Part shown: one piece after another, positions 53,548-62,378 of the stretch
How the letters are laid out: every line of letters starts with the position of its first letter
Position numbering within the stretch: the first letter of the stretch is position 1
Assembly (NCBI RefSeq): GCF_014640635.1
Contig: NZ_BMHI01000002.1
Coordinates: 558,001-622,000 of the forward strand
Length of the DNA: 64,000 nucleotides
Direction of reading: 5' to 3'
DNA from: Flexivirga endophytica
GTDB taxonomy: Bacteria; Actinomycetota; Actinomycetes; Actinomycetales; Dermatophilaceae
Translations under genes and position numbers: made by a program
Notes under the pieces: model-generated
Seen by the model: only the letters and a program-made list of their open reading frames with translations
What the model was told of the DNA's origin: nothing
The model's database searches: none

Positions 53548-54482
53548 CGTGCGACGAGCGTCAGCAGGGTCGCCTCCGGTCGGCAGGCGAGTCGCACCGG
53601 GTTGTACTTGTTGTGGCCCAGCCCGGCCGACACGTGCAGCCAAGCCGCATCGTCCGGGCCATCCGCGTCCCGATGCCCCGACGCACCCGGCCACCAGCGC
53701 GAAACTCCTTTGGCACGAGCGTTGTCCAGGTCGCAGTTGGTGGTCAGCGCTCCGTAGAACGGCACGCACACCTGACCACCGTGGGTGTGCCCGGCCAGCA
53801 CCAGCCCGGCACCGTCCGCGGTCATCGGATCCAGCACTCGCACGTATGGCGCGTGCACCACGCCGACAGTTGCGGCCACGTCCGATGCTGCCGGCCCCGC
53901 CACCGAGGCGTAGTCGTCCAACTCGATGTGCGGGTCGTTAACACCGACGAATTCGACGGGCTGGTGGGCGATTTCGAGCGTCGTACGCACATTGTCCAGA
54001 TCGGTCCATCCGCCGCCGATGAAGCCGTCGACGAGGTCCTGCACCGGCAGGTTCGGCGTGCGCATCTCCGGTCCCTTGGGATGAGGCTGGCCGAGGCCGA
54101 CATACTTCAGCGGGTTCTTGGGCATCGGTGCGTAGTAGTCGTTGGACCCGAGCACGAACGCGCCGGGGAAGTCCATCAGCGGCTCCATCGCGTGCAGCAC
54201 CGACGGAACGGCGTGCAGGTCCGAGCAGTTGTCGCCGGTGTTGACCACGAAGTCCGGCTCCAGCGCCGCCAGCCCGCGCACCCAATCGATCCGGCGCTCC
54301 TGCCGCGGCACCAGGTGCAAGTCGCTGACCTGCAGCACGCGCAGCGGGCGCGCGCCTGGGGCCAGCACCGGCACGGTGAAACGGCGCAGGATGTAGAGGT
54401 GTCGCTCGACCAGCGACGCCCACGCGAGCGTGCCGAGGCCGGTGCCGGCGATGGCGGTCGACGTCTTGGTGAGTGCATGCAT
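53544..54482 (-). CDS. Metallophosphoesterase with N-terminal membrane segment (Rv3683-like)
   Basis: A 312-residue calcineurin-like phosphoesterase. Metal-binding motifs are QVSDLHLVP (DxH), VVNTGDNCSD (GDN), VLGSNDYY (in place of GNHD/E), VVHAPY and GHTHGGQ. A weak N-terminal hydrophobic stretch (STAIAGTGLGTLAWASLV) may anchor or export it. In Mycobacterium tuberculosis Rv3683, a related protein, lies beside ponA2 (Rv3682), matching the arrangement here apart from YqeY. Confidence 0.9.
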   Translation of the reverse strand: MHALTKTSTAIAGTGLGTLAWASLVERHLYILRRFTVPVLAPGARPLRVLQVSDLHLVPRQERRIDWVRGLAALEPDFVVNTGDNCSDLHAVPSVLHAMEPLMDFPGAFVLGSNDYYAPMPKNPLKYVGLGQPHPKGPEMRTPNLPVQDLVDGFIGGGWTDLDNVRTTLEIAHQPVEFVGVNDPHIELDDYASVAGPAASDVAATVGVVHAPYVRVLDPMTADGAGLVLAGHTHGGQVCVPFYGALTTNCDLDNARAKGVSRWWPGASGHRDADGPDDAAWLHVSAGLGHNKYNPVRLACRPEATLLTLVAR

Positions 54483-54579
54483 GAGAGTGCCAATTATGCG
54501 GGTTGCGGCAGCGGTGTCCCGTGAGCGATCGGTTCACGTCGCAGTGGACGACCGGCCGGCCGATGGGACACTGAGCCGT

Positions 54580-55032
54580 ATGACGAGCAAGCAGAGCCTT
54601 CGCGATGACATGACCGCCGCCCTCCGCGCCCGCGACCAGGTCCGCACTTCGACGCTGCGGATGGCGATGGCCGCGGTCACCAACGCCGAGGTCGCCGGCA
54701 AGGAAGCCAAGGAACTCTCCGACGACGAGGTACAGCAGGTCATCGCCAAGGAGGCCAAGAAGCGCCGAGAGGCTGCCGAGGCGTATGACGGCGCAGGTCG
54801 CACCGAGCTCGCGGACCAGGAGCGGGCCGAGCTCGCGGTGCTGGAGGAGTACCTCCCCAAGCAGCTCAGCGACGAGGACCTGTCCGCTCTGGTCGCCGAC
54901 GCGATCAGCGAGACCGGCGCGCAGGGCATGGCCGGTATGGGTCAGGTGATGAAGGCCGTGCAGCCCAAGGTCGCCGGGCGCGCCGATGGTGGACGTGTCG
55001 CTGCTGCGGTGAAGCAGGCGTTGCAGGGCTGA
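54580..55032 (+). CDS. GatB/YqeY domain-containing protein
   Basis: A 150-residue YqeY protein, homologous to the C-terminal tRNA-binding tail of GatB, the amidotransferase subunit. Typical are SLRDDMTAALRARDQVRTST, DEVQQVIAKEAKKRREAAEA, and EEYLPKQLSDEDL followed by AQGMAGMGQVMKAVQPK. Role in cells is not established; a tRNA or amidation link is inferred from the family. It is convergent with ponA2. Confidence 0.93.
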   Translation: MTSKQSLRDDMTAALRARDQVRTSTLRMAMAAVTNAEVAGKEAKELSDDEVQQVIAKEAKKRREAAEAYDGAGRTELADQERAELAVLEEYLPKQLSDEDLSALVADAISETGAQGMAGMGQVMKAVQPKVAGRADGGRVAAAVKQALQG

Positions 55033-55142
55033 GCGGGACCTCGAGGGGCTCGTCCCTCGCGGGCTCCTCAGGACGACGCTCGGCCACCGCTAGCCGGCGG
55101 TGGCGAGCGTCGATCGCGGTTGCCGCGCTACGGCTCACCACG

Positions 55143-55181
55143 ACGAAGGCCTTCGCCCGTATGACGGGCGAAGGCCTTCGT
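55143..55181. terminator. Bidirectional terminator, 18-bp perfect stem
   Basis: 55143-55160 and 55164-55181 are perfect inverted copies with a three-base ATG loop; the arm contains AAGGCCTTCGCCCGT. It lies between the convergent yqeY-like and ponA2-like genes, five bases beyond the ponA2 stop. It should stop transcription in both directions despite lacking T-runs, as is common in GC-rich actinobacteria. Confidence 0.8.
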
Positions 55182-55185
55182 GGTC

Positions 55186-57579
55186 CTACTTGGTTTTCGG
55201 TGGTGGACCGGTGTGCTTGGGCGGTCCCGTCTTCGTAGGCGGCTGCGTGGTCGTCGGCGCAGGTGGCTGCGTCGTCTTCGGCGGCTGCGTCGTGGTGGTC
55301 GACGGCGGCACATAGGTGCGCGTCGTCGTTGCGGGCGGGGTGTATGCCTGCGTCGTGGATGTCGCCGGCGGCGGGTAGTAGGTCGGCGGGTTCGACGTCG
55401 TGGTCTTCTCGCTCGTCTTGGGCGACGGCGAGTCCTTCGGTGTGGTGCCGTCGGGCTTCATGAAGTGCTTGATCGGCTGACCCTTCAGGGCGCCGTCCAT
55501 GATGTTCTTCCAGATCGGCGCAGCAAGGTCGCCGGCGAACACATAGCCCTTGTAGTAGTGGCCCGCCAGGGTGACGTCCTTCATGTACTCCGGGGTCCCG
55601 TGGTGGCCCACCCAGACCGCGGTCGCGATCTGCGGGGTGTAGCCGACGAACCAGATGTTCGCCGAACCGTCTTCGGTACCGGTCTTACCGGCGGCCTGGC
55701 GGTCACCGGCGAGCAGGATGTCGCCGTGGGTGGTGCCCTTCGGGTCGGTCAGTACCGACTCGAAGATCTTCGAGGTCTGTGCTGCGACCTTCTTGCTGAT
55801 GATCCGCTTGCACTTGGTGCCGGACAGGTTCAGTTTCTTGCCGCTGCCGTCCTTGATCGACACCACCGGATGCGGCGGGCAGTACATGCCACCCGACGCC
55901 ACGGTCGCGTAGGCATTGGCCAGGTCGACCGGCGTGACGTTCGAGGTGCCGAGTGTGATCGACGCCGGGCTGCTGGAGATGGTGCTGCCGTATCCGTCCT
56001 TGACTCCGAACTTCGTCGTCGTCTTCATGACGTTGCAGGCACCGAGCTTGCTCACCATGGTCGCGAAGATGGTGTTGACCGACTGGGCGGTGGCGTCGGT
56101 GATCGACCAGTCCTGGCCCGCCTGCGGGTAGGGCTTGTCGTTCGGGAGCACCCACTTCTCGCCGCGGCCGAGGCCGCACCGGCCTGGGAAGTCGTCGTGG
56201 GTGAACGCGTGCGCCGGCGCACCCGCCTTCGACTCGGCGTTGTAGACCGGCACCTGGATCTTCTTCTCCGGGGACCAGCCGTTCTCGAGGGCGGTGATGA
56301 CGGCGAAGATCTTCGCGGTCGAACCGTAGGCGTAACCGCGACCGGACACGGTGAAGTCCGAAGCGCTGGTGCCCTTGCCCTCGGTATTGGAGTACTTGGT
56401 GTTCTGGCCGCTGGCCAGCACGAGGCCGGTGCCGGGTTGCACGATGACGCCCGCGGAGTCGATGCCCTCCTTGTTGCCCTGCGGCACCTTGGCGCGGATC
56501 TGCTTGTCGATGATGTTGGCCATCTTCGGGTTGAAGCTCGTCTGGATCGTCAGGCCGCCGCTCTCGAGGGTCGCCATCCGCTCCTTGGGCGTCTTGCCGA
56601 GGGCCGGCTGGGTCTGCAGCCAGCTGATCACGTAGTAGCAGAAGTAGGCGTACTTGGAGTTGGCGCAACTGTTGGACTTCACCGGGTGCGGGTTGAGGCC
56701 GATCTTGGTGTTCTGCGCCTTGATCATCTGCTCGCGGGTGATCATCTTCTGCTGGTACATCTTCCCGAGCACGACGTTGCGGCGCTCGGTGGCGCCCTTG
56801 GCGTTGGTGAACGGGTCGAGGTTGCCCGGCTCGTTGACGATGCCCGCCAGCAGCGCCGACTGCGGCAGGTTCAGCTCGGAGGCGTGTATGCCGAAGTACT
56901 GCCGAGCAGCGGCCTCCACGCCATACGCCTGACCGCCGTAGTAGACGAGGTTGAGGTAACCGTCGAGGATCTGGTCCTTGGTGTATTTCTGCTCCAGCGA
57001 CACCGCGTATTTCAGCTGCTGCAGCTTGCGGACGTAGCCCTCCATGCCGGTGCGGCTGACGGCCTTCTTCGCCTTGGCGGTGTTGCCACTGTTGATCGCT
57101 TCATTCTGGATCGCGATCTTGACGTATTGCTGCGTCAGCGTCGATGCACCCTGCGTGCCGTTGCTGAAGACGTTGGAGCCGATGGCGCGGAAGAGACCCT
57201 TGGAGTCGAGTGCGCCGTGCTCGTAGAACCGCTCGTCCTCGATCGCGACCTGCGCGTGCTTCATGTTGGTGGAGATCTTGCTGAACGGCACGACGATGCG
57301 GTTCTGGTTGAACGGCGTTGCGAGCACCGAACCGTCCGACGCGAGGATCCGCGACTGCTGCGCGAGCGGGTTCATCGCGAACGAGCCCGGCATGTCGTTG
57401 AAGAGCTTCACGCCGCCGTTGGTGGCCTGACCGGCAGCACCGATCGCCGGCAGGAAGAGGCACGCGACGATCAGCCCCATCGCCACGGCCGTGGCGACGA
57501 ACGCTCCGAGCAGGCTGAAGACGGCGCTGAGACGAGAAGCAACACGCATGCGGGGCAGCGTAACGGGCGAAACTGTCAT
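55186..57579 (-). CDS. ponA2: Bifunctional class A penicillin-binding protein, PonA2-like
   Basis: A 797-residue peptidoglycan synthase. There is one N-terminal membrane segment at about residues 18-45. The glycosyltransferase-51 domain has AIEDERFYEHGALD and GASTLTQQYVK. The transpeptidase domain has the SxxK serine in GSTAKIFA, SVN in SVNTIFATM and KTG in KTGTEDGS. The last 70 residues are a Thr/Pro-rich tail (PTTTTQPP-like repeats). ATG 57579 with GGAAG upstream is preferred over GTG starts further out. Divergent from the WhiB4-like gene, as in mycobacteria. Confidence 0.93.
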   Translation of the reverse strand: MTVSPVTLPRMRVASRLSAVFSLLGAFVATAVAMGLIVACLFLPAIGAAGQATNGGVKLFNDMPGSFAMNPLAQQSRILASDGSVLATPFNQNRIVVPFSKISTNMKHAQVAIEDERFYEHGALDSKGLFRAIGSNVFSNGTQGASTLTQQYVKIAIQNEAINSGNTAKAKKAVSRTGMEGYVRKLQQLKYAVSLEQKYTKDQILDGYLNLVYYGGQAYGVEAAARQYFGIHASELNLPQSALLAGIVNEPGNLDPFTNAKGATERRNVVLGKMYQQKMITREQMIKAQNTKIGLNPHPVKSNSCANSKYAYFCYYVISWLQTQPALGKTPKERMATLESGGLTIQTSFNPKMANIIDKQIRAKVPQGNKEGIDSAGVIVQPGTGLVLASGQNTKYSNTEGKGTSASDFTVSGRGYAYGSTAKIFAVITALENGWSPEKKIQVPVYNAESKAGAPAHAFTHDDFPGRCGLGRGEKWVLPNDKPYPQAGQDWSITDATAQSVNTIFATMVSKLGACNVMKTTTKFGVKDGYGSTISSSPASITLGTSNVTPVDLANAYATVASGGMYCPPHPVVSIKDGSGKKLNLSGTKCKRIISKKVAAQTSKIFESVLTDPKGTTHGDILLAGDRQAAGKTGTEDGSANIWFVGYTPQIATAVWVGHHGTPEYMKDVTLAGHYYKGYVFAGDLAAPIWKNIMDGALKGQPIKHFMKPDGTTPKDSPSPKTSEKTTTSNPPTYYPPPATSTTQAYTPPATTTRTYVPPSTTTTQPPKTTQPPAPTTTQPPTKTGPPKHTGPPPKTK

Positions 57580-57645
57580 CGCCCACTTCCGACGGGCGGG
57601 CGCATGATAGACGAATCGATGGGGCCGCACGTATAGTGCGAAAGG

Positions 57646-57661
57646 ACTATTTAGAAATAGT
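57646..57661. promoter_or_regulatory. Palindrome ACTATTT-AG-AAATAGT between ponA2 and whiB4
   Basis: Perfect 7-base arms with a two-base spacer, 67 bases upstream of the ponA2 start. It is AT-rich in GC-rich surroundings, so it may be an operator or overlap the promoter of ponA2 or whiB4. Confidence 0.5.
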
Positions 57662-57688
57662 TCCCCGAGGATCTGGCGTTGTGCGCTC

Positions 57689-57708
57689 TGGGTCAATACC
57701 GTGACCCA
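57689..57708. promoter_or_regulatory. Palindrome TGGGTCA-N6-TGACCCA between ponA2 and whiB4
   Basis: Perfect 7-base arms separated by ATACCG, 61 bases before the whiB4 ATG. A regulator-binding site controlling whiB4, ponA2 or both is the simplest reading; the protein that binds is unknown. Confidence 0.55.
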
Positions 57709-57768
57709 AGACACACGCGGGGGGCGTGAACAACAGATCCATGGGCGGGGAAGGCCGAGAGCGAGAAC

Positions 57769-58083
57769 ATGACTGCTGTGATGCCCGAGAAGGCGACCTG
57801 GGACGACAACTGGGCGGCGCGAGCTGTATGCCGCACGGGAGCCTCACCCGATGAGCTCTTCGCCAAGGGGGCTGCCCAGCAGTCCGCCAAAGTGATCTGC
57901 CAGCGGTGTCCGGTTGTCGCCGAATGCCTGGCTGATGCACTGGACAACCGCACCGAGTACGGCGTGTGGGGTGGCATGACCGAACGCGAGCGTCGTGCCC
58001 TGCTGCGTCGCCGGCCCGATGTGCCCTCGTGGGCGCAGCTGTTCAAGCTGGCCCGCGCCGACGAAGCAAAGTCCGCCGACTGA
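57769..58083 (+). CDS. whiB4: WhiB family iron-sulfur regulator, WhiB4-like
   Basis: A 104-residue WhiB protein. The four cluster-binding cysteines are Cys21, Cys44, Cys47 and Cys53 (CQRCPV...C), followed by the GVWGG turn at 65-69 and the basic ERRALLRRR region. WhiB proteins carry a 4Fe-4S cluster sensitive to oxygen and nitric oxide and bind sigma factor or DNA. WhiB4 assignment rests on gene order with ponA2 and the two ArsA-like ATPases, as in Rv3679-Rv3682. Confidence 0.92.
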   Translation: MTAVMPEKATWDDNWAARAVCRTGASPDELFAKGAAQQSAKVICQRCPVVAECLADALDNRTEYGVWGGMTERERRALLRRRPDVPSWAQLFKLARADEAKSAD

Positions 58084-58128
58084 ATTTTCCTGCGAGGCGA
58101 CTGGCCCGCGAGGAGTCGAAGCAGAGAG

Positions 58129-59298
58129 CTAGTCGGCGAGTTGTGCGCCGATGTCGCGCAGTTGTTCCACGTCGTTGACGTCCTGCGCCGACGCCGCCAC
58201 GACCACCTGCGGGATCGTCGGATGCGCCGCGGTGAACCGGCCGATCGCCGCCTCCTGACGTCCCGCCTGCGCCGCCCGTTCGGAGTGCAGCCGCAGCAGA
58301 GCCGCGGTGTCCGCCGGCTGCCAGCCGGAGCCTGCGCGGGTGTCCAACTCGTCGGCCTCGTCCGCGGCGGCCTCGGCCCGCCCCTCGCGCAGTGACGGCA
58401 CGTGGGTGTGCTCGACGCGATTGACCACGAGACCCGCCAGCGGCATACGTTCCGACGCGAGACGCCCGGCGAAGAACGACGCCTCCCGCAACGCGTCCCG
58501 CTCCGGCGTCGCCACCACCACGAACGCCGTCGCAGCGTCACTCAGCAGCGCGTAGGTCTGGTCGGCGCGCTCGCGGAACCCACCGAACATCGAGTCCAGC
58601 GCCGCCACGAAGGTCTGCGCGTCGCGTAGCAACTGTCCACCGAGCACCTTCGACATCACCGCGGTCATCGTGTTGACACCGACCGACATGACCTTCAGAT
58701 AGGCCCGGCCGCCGGCCTTCGCCGGAGACATCAGCAGCCGGATGAACTTGCCGTCCAGGAACGACCCGAGCCGCTTCGGCGCGTCGAGGAAGTCCAGCGC
58801 CGATCGCGATGGTGGAGTGTCGACCACGATGAGGTCCCAGCGGGCGTCGTCGCCCGCCTGCTCGGCGTGCAACTGGCCGAGACGCTCCATCGCCATGTAT
58901 TCCTGCGTGCCCGCGAACGAGCTCGAGACCGCTTGGTAGAACGGGTTTTCCAGGATCTGCTGCGCCTTGTCCGGAGCAGAGTGACGCAGCACCAGCTCGT
59001 CGAACGTGCGCTTCATGTCCAGCATCATCGCGTCGAGCGAGCCGCCGGCCGAGTCGTCGATCGCCTCCACCGGCGCCGGCTCGTTGTCCAGGTGTGCCAG
59101 GCCGAGCGCCTGCGCGAGCCGCTTGGCCGGGTCGATCGTCAGCACCGCCACCGTGCGGCCCTGCTCAGCAGCCCGGATGGCGATCGCGGCCGCCGTCGTC
59201 GTCTTGCCCACACCGCCGGAGCCGCAGCACACGATGGTGCTGACGGACCGGTCGTGCAGCAGCTCGTCGATGTCGAGCAGAGGTGGCTGCGTCGTCAT
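58129..59298 (-). CDS. ArsA/Get3-like ATPase (Rv3680-like)
   Basis: A 389-residue P-loop ATPase of the ArsA/Get3 family. The deviant Walker A is CGSGGVGKTTTAAAIA near residues 25-40, and the switch I Asp is in LTIDPAKRLAQALG. A Walker B-like LIVVDTPPSRSALDFL is near 170. In mycobacteria the Rv3679-Rv3680 pair forms a complex that protects against glycerol- and hydroxyquinoline-type stress. It overlaps the partner gene by four bases (ATGA). Confidence 0.9.
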   Translation of the reverse strand: MTTQPPLLDIDELLHDRSVSTIVCCGSGGVGKTTTAAAIAIRAAEQGRTVAVLTIDPAKRLAQALGLAHLDNEPAPVEAIDDSAGGSLDAMMLDMKRTFDELVLRHSAPDKAQQILENPFYQAVSSSFAGTQEYMAMERLGQLHAEQAGDDARWDLIVVDTPPSRSALDFLDAPKRLGSFLDGKFIRLLMSPAKAGGRAYLKVMSVGVNTMTAVMSKVLGGQLLRDAQTFVAALDSMFGGFRERADQTYALLSDAATAFVVVATPERDALREASFFAGRLASERMPLAGLVVNRVEHTHVPSLREGRAEAAADEADELDTRAGSGWQPADTAALLRLHSERAAQAGRQEAAIGRFTAAHPTIPQVVVAASAQDVNDVEQLRDIGAQLAD

Positions 59299-60305
59299 AC
59301 GCCCGCTCCTTCGGTCAGCTGCTTCGTCAGCGTCGCGGTCAGCTCCAGCAGCCCGCCGCCGTCCATGCCGCCGGGCACCAGCGGCAGGTGGTATGTCGGC
59401 AGGTCGAGCTCCGCCAGAGCCGCCCGCTCGCGGTCCTGCAGGGCCAACCGTTGGGTCAGGTCGACGCCGGTCTGGGTCAGCCCGCGCACCATCCGCGGTC
59501 CGACCCGCAGACCGAGCGAAGTCAGGTCGGTCGCGAGGGGCTCGGTGTCGAAGTCGTCCGCGGCGAGCAGCTCGAGGGTGCGTTCGCCGACCGGGGGAGT
59601 GACCTCCTGGTTGACGATCACCGCGCCGAGCGGGAGCGACAGGCCGCGCAGCTCGGCCGCCGCCTCGACGGTCTCCTGCACGGGCATCTCCTCCAGCAAC
59701 GTCACCAGGTGTACGACGGTCTGCGACGACTGCAACATCGCGGTGATCGAGTCGGCCTGGTTCTTGACCGGGCCCATCTTGGCCAGCCCGGACATGGCGT
59801 GGTTGACGCCGAGGAACTGTCCCACCCGGCCGGTCGGCGGTGCGTCGAGCACGACGGCGTCATACAACTTGTCGCTGCGGGTGCCACGACGACTCGGCCG
59901 GCGACGGACGGCCTCGTAGACCTTGCCGATCAGCAGCACGTCCCGCAGCCCGGGAGCAACGGTGGTGGCGAAGTCGATCACGCCGAAGCGCTCGAGCATG
60001 CCGCCGGCCATGCCGAGCTTGTAGAACATCTGCAGGTATTCGAGCAGGGCGGCCTTCGGGTCGACCGCCAGGCCCACCACCTGCCCGCCACCCGGCCCGG
60101 TCGCTACCTGCACCTCGTCGTCGCCCAGTCGCGGCACGTCGAAGACGCCGCTGATGCCCTGGCGGCCCTCGACCTCAACCAGCAGCACCCGCTTGCCGTC
60201 GGTGGCCAGCGCCATCGCGAGCGCGGCGGCAACGGTCGTCTTGCCGGTGCCGCCCTTACCCGTCACTACGTGCAGGCGCACGCCATCCCAGTCGCCGGAG
60301 GTCAT
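59295..60305 (-). CDS. ArsA/Get3-like ATPase (Rv3679-like)
   Basis: A 336-residue paralogue and partner of the preceding ATPase, and the first gene of the pair. Walker A is VTGKGGTGKTTVAAALA at about residues 13-29, LLVEVEGRQGISGVF is the switch I region, and YDAVVLDAPPTGRVGQFLG lies near 150. ATG 60305 is chosen where similarity begins; a ribosome-binding site is weak. Both proteins lack membrane segments. Overlap with its partner supports a heteromeric ATPase. Confidence 0.9.
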   Translation of the reverse strand: MTSGDWDGVRLHVVTGKGGTGKTTVAAALAMALATDGKRVLLVEVEGRQGISGVFDVPRLGDDEVQVATGPGGGQVVGLAVDPKAALLEYLQMFYKLGMAGGMLERFGVIDFATTVAPGLRDVLLIGKVYEAVRRRPSRRGTRSDKLYDAVVLDAPPTGRVGQFLGVNHAMSGLAKMGPVKNQADSITAMLQSSQTVVHLVTLLEEMPVQETVEAAAELRGLSLPLGAVIVNQEVTPPVGERTLELLAADDFDTEPLATDLTSLGLRVGPRMVRGLTQTGVDLTQRLALQDRERAALAELDLPTYHLPLVPGGMDGGGLLELTATLTKQLTEGAGV

Positions 60306-60413
60306 GGGGTTCACGGTAGCCGGACAGCGGGGGCGCCTCGTCGTCATACCAGGGAGTGACGCCGGGCGTGATACTTCAGCGGGACGCCCGGCAGGTCCTG
60401 CTCACTTACGCTG

Positions 60414-61637
60414 ATGGCCATGACGTCGGTCGAGCAGAGCCGCCCGGACGCGCTGCTCGCCGGGGCGTCGCGTCGGTGGGTGCGGGCGCTGCCTTGGGCG
60501 GTCGCGTTCGTCTACTTCATCACCTTGATGCCGGTCACGCTCGGAGTGCTGAACGCCGACTACGGACTCAACGCCGGGATCGCCGGCGCCCTCTCCGTCA
60601 TTCAAACGGTGCCGCTGCTGCTCGCGGTGACCCGCCCGCTGCAGGCCTGGTGCATCGTCTTCGCCGCGGACGTCGTCGGTGCGCTCGCGCTGCTGACCGC
60701 GGACACCGCCGGCTACGCGTGGCCGTTCCCGGCGATGGAGATCGTCGGACTCGTGCTGCTCTGCCTGGCCATCGGCCTGCGCGAGTCCCGCCGGACACTG
60801 CTGCTGGTCTGGGCGGCCCACATCGTCGCCGGCATCGGTCTGACCTTCCTCGCGCCGGACAGCACCAGCAACACCAGCGCGACCGTCATCGTGCTCACCG
60901 GTGTCGCACTCGTGCTGGGTGCCGCGCTCCGCGAGCGGTATGACGCCCAGCGGCGCCTCGCCGAGCAGGAGACGATCAGCGAGGCCGAACGCGGCCGGCG
61001 CACTCTGCTGGAGGAACGCGCCCGGATCGCGCGGGAACTGCACGACGTCGTGGCGCACCACATGTCGATGATCACCGTGCAGGCAGACACCGCGGCATAC
61101 CGCCTGCACGACCTGACGCCCGAGGTGCAGGGCGAGTTCACCTCCATCGCGTCGACCGCTCGCGAGTCGCTGGCCGAGATGCGGCGGCTGCTCGGGGTGC
61201 TGCGCAACGAGGACGCGGGGGGCGAGCTCGCGCCGCAGCCGGGCCTCGGCGACATCGCGCACCTCGTGGAGGCCACGGTCCGTGCGGGCGTGCCGGTGGA
61301 GGTCGCCACAGGCGAGGCCGAGGTGTCGGATGCGATCGGCCTGTCGGCATACCGCATCGTGCAGGAGGCGCTCGCCAACGTGGTGCGGCACGCCCCGGGT
61401 GCTGCGACACAGGTGACTGTGTCGGCGGATGACGGGCAACTTCTCGTCGTGGTGGCCAACGAACCGTCGCCGGAGCCACCCGAGTCCCCACTGGAGGAGG
61501 GCGACACGGGCCACGGTCTGGTCGGTATGCGTGAACGTGTGCGGCTCGTCGGTGGCACCCTGGAGGCCGGAGCGTTGCCCGACGGCGGCTTTCGGGTAAG
61601 AGCTGAACTTCCACTGACTGCAAAGGAACTCACGTGA
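60414..61637 (+). CDS. Sensor histidine kinase, NarL-partner type (HisKA_3)
   Basis: A 407-residue kinase. Five or so membrane segments occupy residues about 25-160, so little is exposed outside and it may sense membrane state. The phospho-acceptor is His210 in RIARELHDVVAHHMSM. The ATPase domain has VQEALANVVRHAP (N box) and GHGLVGMRERV (G box). Start is ATG 60414 or 60420. It overlaps the response regulator by four bases. Confidence 0.92.
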   Translation: MAMTSVEQSRPDALLAGASRRWVRALPWAVAFVYFITLMPVTLGVLNADYGLNAGIAGALSVIQTVPLLLAVTRPLQAWCIVFAADVVGALALLTADTAGYAWPFPAMEIVGLVLLCLAIGLRESRRTLLLVWAAHIVAGIGLTFLAPDSTSNTSATVIVLTGVALVLGAALRERYDAQRRLAEQETISEAERGRRTLLEERARIARELHDVVAHHMSMITVQADTAAYRLHDLTPEVQGEFTSIASTARESLAEMRRLLGVLRNEDAGGELAPQPGLGDIAHLVEATVRAGVPVEVATGEAEVSDAIGLSAYRIVQEALANVVRHAPGAATQVTVSADDGQLLVVVANEPSPEPPESPLEEGDTGHGLVGMRERVRLVGGTLEAGALPDGGFRVRAELPLTAKELT

Positions 61638-62305
61638 CGACGCGCGTCATCATCGTTGACGACCAGGCCATGGTGCGTGCGGGATTCGCCGCGCTGCTGG
61701 ACGCGCAGGACGGGATCGACGTGGTCGGCCAGGCGCCCGACGGCGAGGAGGGTGTCGCGTTGTCCCGCCGGACCCATCCCGACGTGGTGCTGATGGACGT
61801 GCGGATGCCGAAGCTGGACGGCCTCGAGGCGACCCGCCGGATCCTGGGCTCACCGGGGCTGGCGGATCGCACCCGGGTGCTGATGCTGACCACCTTCGAC
61901 GTGGACGACTACGTCTACGAGGCGCTGCGGGCCGGGGCGAGCGGCTTCCTGCTCAAGGACGCCCCGCCGGCCGACCTCATCGCGGCGGTGCGCGTCGTGG
62001 CTGCCGGGGACGCGCTACTCGCGCCGTCGGTGACCCGCCGGCTCATCGCCGAGTTCGCCCAGCGCCGCCCCGCCGGGCGGGGCAAGCCGGCGCTGCGACT
62101 CAGCGCGCTGACCGAGCGGGAGACCGAGGTGCTGACCCTGGTCGCGCGCGGCAACTCGAACGCCGAGATCGCGCAGGCGCTCTTCGTGGCCGAGCAGACC
62201 GTCAAGACCCACGTGAGCCGCATCTTCACCAAGCTCGACCTGCGTGACCGGGCCCAGGCGGTGGTGTTCGCCTACGAGTCGGGCCTGGTGACCGCCGGCG
62301 AGTAG
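61634..62305 (+). CDS. NarL/LuxR-type response regulator
   Basis: A 223-residue response regulator. The receiver domain has Asp9/Asp10 and the phosphorylated Asp55 in VVLMDVRMP, with Lys in LLKDAPP. The C-terminal LuxR HTH is LTERETEVLTLVARGNSNAE followed by IAQALFVAEQTVKTHVSRI. The GTG start lies in the stop of the kinase gene. As in similar loci, the downstream ABC exporter genes are possible targets. Confidence 0.94.
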   Translation: MTTRVIIVDDQAMVRAGFAALLDAQDGIDVVGQAPDGEEGVALSRRTHPDVVLMDVRMPKLDGLEATRRILGSPGLADRTRVLMLTTFDVDDYVYEALRAGASGFLLKDAPPADLIAAVRVVAAGDALLAPSVTRRLIAEFAQRRPAGRGKPALRLSALTERETEVLTLVARGNSNAEIAQALFVAEQTVKTHVSRIFTKLDLRDRAQAVVFAYESGLVTAGE

Positions 62306-62378
62306 TACCGGGGTACGGGCCTCGAAATCACTCCGGAGTGTGACGAAGTCGGGCAAACCTGCTTCCTACCTTGCCGGC

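Noticed and set aside
55180-57636. An 818-codon open frame on the plus strand across ponA2
   Set aside because: It is the antisense of a clear PonA2 gene; its Arg/Val/Leu-rich product has no domain, and long antisense frames are expected at this GC content.
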